NCBI RefSeq assembly: GCF_023822025.1
Contig: NZ_CP082909.1
Location: forward strand, 860,698 to 924,697
From: Endozoicomonas sp. 4G
Lineage (GTDB): Bacteria; Pseudomonadota; Gammaproteobacteria; Pseudomonadales; Endozoicomonadaceae
Length of the DNA stretch: 64,000 nt
Direction of reading: 5' to 3'
Below, one piece after another: positions 27,868 to 40,100 of this stretch. The position numbers and the translations under genes are program-made. Below the pieces are notes generated by a model. The model had not been told where the DNA came from and did no database searches. It worked only from the letters and a program-made list of their open reading frames with translations. Within the stretch, counting starts at the first letter, position 1; the number at the start of each line of letters is the position of its first letter.

Positions 27868-28156
27868 CGCCCCCCTGAATCAGGCCATCAGCCTGAAAAT
27901 AAAACACACCGGCTGGAAAATTAAACCCTGTTGTACTGTAATCAATCACCAATAAGTCTGGCGTGGTACTCGGATTACATAGCGTCAGTCAAAGGTCCTT
28001 GACCCTCGGAAATGATAGCAGATATTCATTTCAACCTGAGGGCCTCATAAAAATAATATTATTGTCGTTTATATTTTGTCTTTTTCAGCATATCGACGCT
28101 GATTACGGAAATGCAAAAAGGCTATCACAAAAGCTATCGCAAAAGGTTTTTAAAAA

Positions 28157-31100
28157 ATGTCTGGTAAGAATGCTAAACGTCCTCAAGTACCAGAGCCTGA
28201 TTTCAATCAGTTTCTGGAAATGGCCAAAAATAGGCTTTCTCTGGAAGACCGCAATACGGTCCATTACCGCAAGTTAATGGAGAGTTACAGTGCTTTTGAT
28301 GCCATCCAGGAGAAACATTCCGCTAAAGGCTGGCTGGCTGCCAGCCAGATAGAAGCCAGGGCGAAGGATTACCTGCAGCAGGAACCCTTTAAGAAAGACT
28401 GGGTAGCTGCGGTGTTATCCCCCGTTCAAGCTTTTCTCAACCATATCCTCGAAGACCCTCCCAAAACCATTCACATGCTATTGCTCCAGCCAATGGACAG
28501 GATTGGCCTGGATTATCTGAAAGCCTGGATCATGGCCAACCCGGATTATCAAATCCATCTCTGGCAGGACAGCAGGGTTTCCCTGGCTTCTCTGATGCGA
28601 AAATACATCATAGAGTGGGCGCACGCCGATATTGCCAATGCCCGGGACCTTGAGCCGTTTTCGGGGCAATTAATCAGTCGAATAATTCATACCCAGCGCC
28701 GTGCTGTCCGTCATGTGCTCGATAGTTACGATAAAGGGGCTTCCATTGACCGGGCGGTGCAGGATTTTCTGGTTTCCTATACCAATGCTTCTGCCAAAGA
28801 ACTGGCCGTTGAAAAGGCGCGCTTTAATCAGCGGATTCTCTATGCCAGGGAAGAATTGAGCCGGTTAAGTGACCTTGGGAACCGGATTAACGTTCGGGAT
28901 ATTGCCTCGCTATGGCCAGAAGAGAACATTCTGACCAGTGATTATTTCAATGAGCTACTGCGAGGAAATATTAACGGAGCGGAAAACCTGGCCCGGTTTC
29001 AGATCCTGTTCAGTGCCGGTGGCTTTATTGTCAGGCCAGATAGCCTGCCCGGCATCAATCGGGATTGGCTAACGGGGATTGAACTGGATGGCCTGCCAGA
29101 GGAAATGCTGGAAGCCGGTATTGTCCAGGCGGTTCTGGAGAGCCATCCGGATGATTTCCCCCACCGTCAGGACAAACTCCGGCAACCGCTTCGCAGTGGC
29201 TACATTGACAGCCTCAAGCTGCTGGATGATCTCAGGCCGGGGGTTCGTCAGCAATTGCTGGCGGCAGCCAGAGAGACCCGGCAACCCTTTCGCCCAATTA
29301 ACCAGACGGGCTTGATTCCCGGTACTGTTCAGGCCGGACAATCGCGTGGGCGTCTGTCCGCCAGCATGATGGCTGCCGGTAAGGAGTCACCTGTCGCACA
29401 ACGGGTGTTGGCTTTGATGGTAAAAAGGTACCGGTTTTTAGACCATGCCCTGGGGGGAGGTGAACCCTACAACTGGCAGGAGACCCGACGGTTTTATTTC
29501 AGTCAGCTGGATGCGGCGAAGGATCAGGGTTTTCCTCTGCACCTGGCCCGGATTGGTGCTTACCGGCTGGGACTGCTGCGCGGGGATGAAAGCCTTAACC
29601 TGTTTCTCAATGGCGATGAGTTACTCAGGGAGGCAATGGCCGACTACATTCAATCGCTGGGCGAACAGCCCGTGCCCCCGGAGCAGCACCCGATAGGAAA
29701 ACAGCTGGCCAGCTGGGGCACTTTGTCGACTGAAGAACACCTGGCTCTGGCGGTCGATCCTCAGCAAAACAGCCTGTCATTTCATCTTGAAAAGACCAAC
29801 AGCAAGCTGAAGCAATACGTTCTTCCCCTGAGTCAGGGCGAGGACATTCAGGCCATCGCCGGATTCCTCCACCACAGTTACCCTCAGGCGACACAGCGGC
29901 TGTCAGCGCTTTCCCCGGATGCTGACAATGCCCTGGACTTTTTTGCTGAGCCGCCATCGTCAGGGCTATTGGTGCTGGTTGGCCGATTGTCAGAAGATGG
30001 TCGTTTATCAGGCTTTTCCGGGTCAGCCCTGGCAGCGGGTCTTGCCAGTCAATGGTTACATCAGTCCAGCCACCGAATAAAGATCTACTGTCTTGCTGAT
30101 CCCGCGTTGGGCGATGAGCGCATTGTCGGATTTTTCCAGGAGGTGCTGGCTGCCCTGCCAGAAGGGCAGGCGACATTGAACGCTCTGGAAGTGGCCCGGG
30201 GGCTGACCCAGGTTGATGATCTTGGCCAGCCCTGGCTCGCTACTGTCGATGCTCAGGGAAAGTTGCTATGGCAGCAGGGGAACGGACAGCACTGGGCCTG
30301 TTACAGAACTCCGGGGGGGCAATGGAAAATCCAGTCCTCGGATTTTGCCCGGGGAGAAAAGGAAGTTCTTCCACGCAATGATATTTCCCGAGCCATTGAC
30401 CTGGCCAGGGAGCATTATCGTAAGGTTTTGCGGGAGCTTGGATATGTTAATGAAAGCGGTTATTTATTCAGTAAGTTTATAAATAAAGACGGACTGACTA
30501 TTCAGTTGCTGCTGGATACCGTGACGGCAAATCACGGCAACCAGCCTGAGTATTTTTTTTCATCCCGGGACATTCGCCAGATCGAAAGGGACGTCAATCT
30601 GGCATTTACCCAATTGTCTGGTTTTTCAGGGTTACCTGATGACATGAGTGACCGTTTTACGGTGCTGGTGTCCCTGAGCCCCTGGGTAAAAAATGGACTC
30701 TATATAACCAACGAAGGGGTCAAGCTGGTTCTGGATGGCAGCTTTCTGGACTCTGATCTTGCCCCGTTTCAGTCCACCGCTCTGGCTGATCTGGCACCTG
30801 CCAGCGACCGGGGTAGCTCGATTCTCCTTCATTACTTGTCCATGGTCATTTATGAGCGGTTGCAACCGGAGGCATTCTGGAACGATTTCAGCGCGTTTCA
30901 CGGGGATGCAACAGGTTGCCAGCCGCTTGAGTTAACTCCTGCTCCCGATAATCTTCAAGATGATACTAAGGCTGTGTCACCTCTGGCACGCCACTCCAGA
31001 CTCCATTTTGTTGCGGAGTCACTGACAGCTCTTATACAAAACCAGATTTTACCTCCGGCTTCAGCCTCAGCTCTGAATACGCTGCTTCACAAACAGCTCC

Positions 31101-34100
31101 CCGGCAATGGCTTATCGGACGATCGTCGTATGGCTCTGTATCAAGGCTGGAGCAGTCGTTTTCAGGTGATTGCAACGGCCATCAAACAGCAACAGGAAAT
31201 CGCCGATTTACAAATCAGTCTGGCGAAAGCTGAAGGTTGGGATCACAGCGGCGAGCGGCAGGTACGGGTGAATGATTCAGGCCAATGGTTTCAGTTGACC
31301 CGTACCCGATATTTTACGCTGCTCCAGGATTACCCGACCGGTGCCATCCTGGAATTCTCACACCATGACCCGATCGTCGAGAGCCTCCAGCAAAGTGGCA
31401 GACAGCGCCGCGCGCCCCACGAGTCGAAACCGTTGGAAGTGCATCCGGTCTCACTGGAACAGTGGGCGGGAAAGCTGATCCAGGGTGACCAGGCTTTTGC
31501 GGATTCTGGTGTACCCCAGGCCCTTTGGGAAGGATTCAGGGAGATAGCCCGGAAAAACCAGGCACTTATTGCCATCAGGCCCATTAATCCAGACGCGTCC
31601 GATCTGCTCAATCATGGTCTGGGCGAGGGGATAAAAATTGCCACAAAAGGTTTAAGTGTCAAGGGCAAAAGTGCGGACTGGGGAATACAGGCGGGATTGA
31701 TTCCCTTCGATTCCGCTTTGTCCAAGGTATTTGGCAAAGGCGGTCTGGAGCACCGCTATCAAATCGAAAAGGGCAACACCCAAAATGTCCATTCAACCCA
31801 CTTGCCGGGAATGGCCGCCGTTCAGCTGCAACTGGACTGGAGCACCATTGAGCGCCGACTGGCACAGGGCAAGCTGGACTCGCTGACGCCTCTGGAAGAT
31901 GGCAGTTATCTGGCAACGGTGACTCGCACCATTGAATCCAACACCGGTAGTGCCGGTGAGCGCCCGGTGGTGTTTCAGTATCGTTTGACCAAGCAGTCCA
32001 ATGACCTCTGGAAGGTCGAGTATAAAAGTGAAGACTATGGCATTGGGCATACGGAATATAAGGCTTTCCGCCCCCTGAAGGTCATGGCTGAAGTCGATGA
32101 CGATGGCTCCCATCGATTGTTTACGGCAGACATTGACCTGTTTGCCCTGTTCAAGCGGTTGGACAAATCGGCAAGCGACCTGAGCTCTGGCGTCAGGGAA
32201 GAGGCGGATCGAATTGGGCGGTTATCATCAGCGAACAAGGGGGCGGGGCAGTTTTCCAGCGAACTGGCCAGGGCTCGTTGGCTGTCTGCCTATCGACGTG
32301 TGAAGGAAGGATTGGGTACGCGTGAGAGACGCAAGTTTGATCCCAACAAGGGAACCCTGACTCATTTTCAGGAAAATATCATTGACCAGATCAATGAAGC
32401 GGCGGCGAAAAGAGGGTTGCCCAAAGTCTGCCACCATGGCACAGAACAGGACAATATCAAATACCCCGAGCGTGACGATAAAATTTTGTTCATTGATCCT
32501 GAAGGTCGGGTTTATCAAACGGATACCTTTGAACAGGTGTCAAGTATCCTGAAGTACTACGATGTTGTCCGCGGTTTCCTGACCTATCGAAATCGTTCGT
32601 ACCAGCGTATTGATAAAGTGCCACCGGAGATCAGTAACAAGTTGGGAGCCGGCAGCCGGATTAGTTTTCGTGAACGGTTTAATCTGGCCCCACTGTTGCA
32701 AATTCTTGAGTCAGGACAGCTCAAACCTGGGCGCCCTGCTATTCCAGACAAGGCACCGGTGTTGATCATAGGAGAAGAAGCGCTTTCGTATCAGAAATTT
32801 GGTTCAGGCTATCTGACAGAAGAAATTCCGGGAGGACTGGGCATCCTTCTGTATCTGGAAGAGAGATTTGACCTTCTTGCCCGATATATCGCCATGGAGT
32901 TTGATATTGCCCAGTACGACAGGGGGGTTCGTAATAACGAGTTTCCCGCTTCACGCCTTCAGGATGATATCAGCAAAATAACCGACTTGTTTTTGACCGG
33001 GCGGTTAAACGACCAGCTCAGGGTATTGAGCAAAACCGAAAAAAGCATCCGTTATGCCAGTAAGGAACAGGTTCGTGTTCTGGTTCATCCGGATAAAGCC
33101 CTGTTTGAGAGTCATGTCGTTATCCCCGATGACGGCAAACCGGTTATTGAAATAGGTACAAAGGGTATCGAGAACATACCCGATTCAACACTTCGGGAAG
33201 CCGTTTCCGGTTTGTTTGGTTCGGCGCTGCTAAGGTCTATCCAGTTAGCAGGCACCGATGACATGGGGTCGGCAGGGAATATCTGGAAATACAGCACTAG
33301 CCAGCTAATGAGCCTGGGTCGGTACTATGGGTTGGATGAGAGCTTCAGGCTGGCCCCCCTGTATCATCTTCCCGACGCATCGCTTTATCGTGATTTGGTC
33401 GCCAAAGGGCCAGACACTATCAGAATCCGGTCCGAACCTCATTCCGATATGTTTCGGGCGGTAAGAGCCGTTTATCAGTCTGGAAAATTGCATGAAAGGA
33501 TTGAACACATTCATAAAAACCAGGCTCGTTATTCACCGCTTGAGTTGTCTGATTTTGCCGGAGCTGTTTCTGATTACTATGACACCATCAAATCACCGGA
33601 TGCCCAAAAGACCTTCAGGCTGGCTCTGGGGGTCTATCGGGTCAGATGGCTGGAATCTCAGGATAAAACCAGGGCTAAATTCAAACGCCTTGACGTTGAT
33701 GTTAAGGAGGATATTGCCCTCATCAAAAATCGGGCGGTCAGTAAACTGGAAGACGTGGCCGGGAAGTTGCGGCATGAAGTGCGTCCTTCTCTGGTCATTA
33801 ACCCGGCCCTTCTTTCTGATCTTCCGGTGTCATCAATGGAAGACTACAGGGACGTTATTTTACGGCAGGCAAAGAGAGATGTTGATTTAGGCAAAGTCCT
33901 TCACAAAAAATCGAACAGGGCAGAGGAAGCCCTGCAAAAGATCTATCAAACGCTTGAGAAAAAGGATGCCATTCACATAGCTCGGGAAAGAATGGCCCGG
34001 CAGTTATCTGCATACATATTAAGCGACGATAAGATTGTACCCAGCCTGATGAAAAGAGGTCTTCAGAAAAATACCGCTGGTCTACAAAAAATATTCGACA

Positions 34101-37100
34101 CCCTGGTGCTTAAATACGGAAATATCTTCAAAGAAACGCTCGGCTTTACGATGCCGAAATTAACCCTTGAAATAGATCCTTCAGGTAATGAGGGCAAAGC
34201 AAAACCCATTTACCATGACTCGAAGATAACCTGGTCTAGCCGTAACAAAGCCAGTAGCCAAAAAGAACAGCTGGAGGCTAACAAGGCATTTTTGAATGTT
34301 ATTGCTGAGGGTCTGTCGCAACATGCACAACACACCCTGTTGACTCAATGGGATGACCACCAGATCCCGGAAAAGTTAAATATTCAGAACGGGTTAAGAG
34401 TACTCAAGGCTGGAGACCAACTTTATGCGGTTGCTTCGATGGATAGGAACGCTCAGCAACCGTCTGGTGATGAGCCGGTTGGCTTGACTGGCAAAGGCAG
34501 CCAACCACCGCTGGCATTGTCTATCAGAAACCCTGAATCCGGGCACTCTTTTTTAATACGACAGTTGCCGGAAAGTTTTTTGAAAGCGGTCCGCCCAAAA
34601 GCGGCACCGGATATCACCGCTTCACGCCCCTTAGCCATTGGTATCACTGATGTCCAGACTGAGCTAATCAGTGCCGACCTGAAGGATATTTTTCAGTCTC
34701 TGGATCATCGTTCTGACCAGAGTGGGTTGCTGGTTCGGGATTTCAGGAATCTCCATGAGGTTGCCAGAATTGCTCGAATACCCGCCTCTGCACCCCAGTC
34801 GGATGAGAACGACTATACCGGCCTTTATCCTTTCAGAAGGTTGAACCTCGATGGTCAGGTTCTCGTCTGGGTTTCACCGGAATACCAGAAGGCTGTCGTT
34901 GATTCCGGCGGCAATGTCAGGGACGAACTGGCAAAGCTGAATACCCTGGCCAGCCACTTTACCGATTGTACGGAGCCTTTTCGGCAATATTCCAATCTGC
35001 TGTCCACCCCTAAAAGTCCCAGCAGGCCAGACACTCTGGCTGAGCTGGTCCGGTCGGGATTGATGGCAGGCGACTCGCTCCGTGAAGCGCAGATAGCACT
35101 GCCTCAGGAAGCAAGGCAGCTGATTGTCCTGAAGCACTCAAGCCAGAGTGGTGGAGAGAGTGGTGGAGAGAGTGGTGGAGAGAGTGGTGGAGAGAGTGGT
35201 GGACAACCACTCAATCAGGCGAAGCCCTTTAACCAGCAAGCTTCTGATAATCGTCAGGGGTCACTCAGTGTTATTCATGTTGACCCCGGTTATGCCAGTG
35301 ACAGAGGCATGAACGCCAACTGGTTGTCACAACATACCCGGCTGTTCTCTGATTTGACGGCCTCAGCTTTCCAGGTCGCAGGCAAGTCATCGGCTTTTCC
35401 CGAGAAACAGCGGACAAAACAGCAGGCGTTGATCAGAAAAACGCTGGGGTTCCATCAATCGACCCGCGAATCAGAGCCATTGTCTGTGCCCAAAACCAGT
35501 GCTCAGGGTGCCCTGTGGTTTGAGGATGTCATTCAGGGAGTTGCGCTGACCAGCGAACCGGGTTACCCGCGGCTGCTCACGGACGCTGTCGATAGTGGCG
35601 AAACAACCAACATCCGTTTCGGATTAAAAGTTGAACCGGGCGATAACGGCGGGAAAATTATTCTGGTCGTTCCGGCCAGCCAGGTGGCTGATAAGGGCTA
35701 TCAGCAGGCCAGACAGCTGCTACTCAGCAGTTTTAGCACTATAAGACTGGAGCAGCAGAAATCCCTGAACAGGGTGATTTCCGATTATAACCAGAAGTTG
35801 AAAGAGGCAACGGGGAATGATCAGTCCCCCTACCGGCTGGGAAATCTCATTGGCTCCGACATCGCTATACAACCTTATGAACGGCATCCGGTCAGCTATG
35901 TTCCGACCAGCTATGCAGAAACCCGTTATGAAAACCTGGCCGATTCCTTTTCTGTGCTTGGCCGATTGAACACTTCATCAATACAACAGGACCTGCTGTT
36001 AAGAGCAAAAACCATTGCCACGGGGTTGGCTCGTGACATCAGTGGCAAGACACCGGGCCGTTCCCTCACCGCCTTTTTAATGCACTTTTTACTGACTGAG
36101 TACTATTTCACTCTCGAAAAAGTAAGCCCCAGAACAGGTGGCCTTGGGCTTATGGTGTCGCCTACCGATGCCTTGGTGTCAGTTTTGCCAGAGAGCGATA
36201 TCGAGACGATTAAAAGCTATTTGGGCAAGGGGAAACGGGCTGATCTTGTCGGGCAACTGTCAAAGGCGTTGGATGAACTTTCTCTGGGCCGCTTTAATCA
36301 ACTGCCTGCCGGGCATTCAGTAAGGCAGGATTTTCATACGGCGGTTGCTGAGCTGTTTGACCATGCCCTGAGTCTCAGATACCGGGATGGAAAGGTGCTC
36401 CCTGCCTTTCAACTGGCCGTTACCAATACCGGTAGCCCCTGGCAGCCGGTGAAGACCGGAAGCACGGAACTGGTGCTGCACAGAATGATGCCCCAGACAT
36501 CAAGGCAGCCAGTCATTCCGGCTACCGCTTCGGCCCCCAATATATTGATGCAGTTTTGGGGTGAGAACAGTCCGTTAAATCAACGCTCTGTTAGTGGGGC
36601 TCTGCCTGCTGATTTACGGACACAACTTTCTGCCCTGAAGGAGGGGATCAAACCGGGGAGTGGGTCCGATCAGAACCGGCTGTTTCTTGAACAGGTTGAC
36701 CGAACCTATAAGCACCTTGCGGAGTCAAGAGAACATTTTGGTGCTGAACTCGGCACGGTGATTTCAGGGCTTGGTCAGGAGAGCCTGGAAAGTCTCGGCA
36801 GAGAACTGGCCAAAGTGGTCAGCCATGACCAGGATGGGTTGGATAATCGTCCGGGGATGAAAAAGCTGGCGCAAAGAATGGTAAAACCCTTTGCGGAGTT
36901 GGTTGCCCGGCAATGGGCTGGCAACAAGGTGACCAGCCAATCGCTGGAATCCTTAGCCCGCCTGATGGAGCAGACTGCCCTGCAGAGTCTGACAGTTAAG
37001 TCAACCACCAATAAAATAGTTCTGCGGACAGATCTGCCTCTGGGTACCGTTGACTTTGCTAAGGGTGCACCAGGCCAGCCTGACACGCTGGGCATCGGAG

Positions 37101-40100
37101 TCCTTGACCAGTTTGGTATCAAACCTGGCGGTGGCTACCTCATTGAACCGTCAAAGGGCACCCTCTCCAGCGTCCTTGTTACCGGCAATGACGATGATGC
37201 CATGGTCTTCCCGAAAACGTGGATTACCTGGGATTCGGATATTTATAAAGAAGACGCTATTTTCCGGGGTTGGTCCGGCTCATTACAGGACGATGTCACC
37301 GCCCTGATTAAATTGAATGGTTCCGGGGAACTGGGTGGAAAGCGTCGTCTGGCCCAGCTCCTGGCCCATGAGCACAGGGTTGACTTAACCACGGGTCGGA
37401 ACATTGAGATTGTTTTGCGCCCGGACCTGAAGCTGGAGCAAAGCCAGATGATTGCCCCTGCTGCTGACAGCCCCGGGGAGCCTCCGGTAATAGTGCGGCT
37501 GGGGATGGCAGACAGAAAGCAGTTTACTGAAAAGGTATTTGGCAGCACCGTTAGCCGCCTGTTCGGGTTGGCCGCCGCTCATAGTTCAAAACTTGGGGCG
37601 CTGTCTTCCCAGAGTCAGGACGACCAGACCATTGATCCCGCGGGGAAAAAAACCACGGCACTGTCGTCTGATTATCAGTCGGTGGTGTTGGCCAATGATC
37701 AAATTCCGCCGGTCGATCAACTACCGGCCAGCCCGATTGGCAGAGCCCTGAACGATCAGCTTTATGGTTCAACGGATGACCGGCGTTACATTGATGTGTC
37801 CACACAATTACTCCTTGAGGAAGCCGTTAGAAAAGGCAACTCGGAAAAGATCACACTGGACGGGACCGGTGGCAGGCTTAAGGGGTATTTTCATCACGGC
37901 AATGGTGGCCCGTCAGCGGATAAAAAGGTCGTGCTGTTTCTCCATGGAACTCATGAATCCTGTGAAACCCAGGTCAAAACCACCTGGATGCATTACCGTA
38001 ATCAGGGCATGGATCTCTTGGCCGTCAATGGCCGGGGTTTTGGCGAAAGTGACGGCTCCCCCGGTATGAAAGGGCTGACGGACGATGCCTGGACCATGCT
38101 GTCGTACCTGATTAAGGATCGAAACATAGACCCCAGTCGTATTGTGATTCACGGCTATTCCATGGGAGCTGCTGTCGGGGCGCATCTGGCCAGGACGGCT
38201 GCGGTCCGGCAACAGCTGCCAGCGGGGTTTATTCTTGATCGTCCCATGGCCAGTCTTGGGGCGGCTGTCACGGCTCATGGCCTGGGGGTTGTCCCCGGTT
38301 CTGGCCGTATGATTAATCGCCTGGCAAAACGGTTTAATATCGTAGAAAACTTGCGCAAGGTGTCCAAAAAACTGCCATTGATGTTGTTTTCAGATAACGA
38401 AAATCTGGGTACCCACGCTGAAAAACTCAGGGAGCAATTGCAAAAGGATGGTTTTCGAGTGGCTGGCGAAGCCACCAATGTGGAGCATGAAGACAACAAC
38501 CGATTGATGGCTCGTTACAAGGACCAAATTGGTTTATTCATTCGCTCCGCCACTGAAAACCCCAGACCTGATAATAGAACCCCGCCTGAACGGAAGGCTT
38601 CCTTTGAGGGACCTCAGAGCCTGATTCAGGAGGTTTGGGGTGAGGATCCGCGCTATTTTGATGAGCTGGGTTCACGAATTGGCTTATTCAGTGATCTGAA
38701 GCCAACGGCATTGCCCGATGAACAGGATAACCGCTTATACCGAACCCTGGTTAATGAAGCACCCCATGACCTGAAAATGCTCAATGGTGACAATACCGGC
38801 TTTAAGGCTGCCCTGAACTGGCTTTTGCGAGAACAGCGAAAACAGCGAGAACAGCGAGAACAGCGAGAACATCCCTCTACCGGGGCCAGTAAAGCAGTCG
38901 GTCAGATTCTTGAATACATCAGACAACATCCCGGGGACAGCGCCATCACTGAGTGGGCCAGGTTTTTGCTGGCTCACTACGATGGGACGCCCGCCTGGGA
39001 TAAGCAGAATTTCAGTGCCGCTATCGGTAAGGAACTCTGGCAGGAACTGTCCAAGACTCAGTTGGATCAGCCTGCCCGGCAACGTATGGCTAAAATGGCT
39101 GAGTTGGCAGCAAAGGGCGAGCGCAAAGGGGACCTGGCAGCAAAGGTCAAGCGCAAAGGGAACCTGCCAGTAGCAGACGGTCTGGGAGACGTTGTCGCTG
39201 ATAAGTCAGGAAATCCCCATACCATTCTTGATCCTTCGGAAACAGACTTTGAGCCTGTGGTCAGAAAACGATCACGGGCGATTGTTGTTCGCAGTGATTC
39301 CGGGGAGGATTTTTTTCTAGTCAATGGTAAGGACTACCAGCGTTCCGACACAAAAATCATTCGTGCAGACGATGGTAGAGATTCTGTTGGCATCATCCTT
39401 TCGAAAACCTGCAAAAGAGTGGTGGGTGGTTCCTGTTCAATGCAGGTTCTGCTCTCTGACCAACCGATAGAACGGCGAGTTATTGATGTGTCGGCGGACA
39501 TGGTTGCCAAGGATGAATCTGCCCGGTTCCAGCTTTACCGTTATGGAGCTTTTAAGGATGAAATTTACCAGATCGTCAATGAAGGTGAATCACTCGTCAA
39601 AGGACACCGGGTCGTCGGTGCGGACTCGCTGGTGGTTGCTCATCGCCAGATAGAACAGAAAAAACGGGATGGCGGCTTAGGGCGTCCCATCCCGATACCG
39701 GCCAGCTTCGTTGAGATTAAGGATATTCTGGTAGAGAAAGAAACAGGCCTGATATTTCAATGGGAAAAGGATGACGCAAAAGCTATCCAGCTGGCTGATG
39801 CTGACCCGATACTGAAAGTGGAAACCGTTTCCGGACAGAGTGTTGACCTGGTTCGAAGTGCAAGGCCTGACCGCCTTCTTCCTGATATCCCGCAATCCCT
39901 GGATATTTCACCCTGGGTTATGGAACGACTGAAACTCATTGAAGACGTTTACCGACGTGTTCAGGTGGATAATGGCGAGTCTCTTCCTGCTGTTTTGCCG
40001 GGGTACGATCAACAGACGATTAAAAAGGCGTTTTCGGCCAATACAAGGGAATCTCTGATCGACTCGATTGCTAAGAAAAGTCTGGATACTGCTAAGGAAA

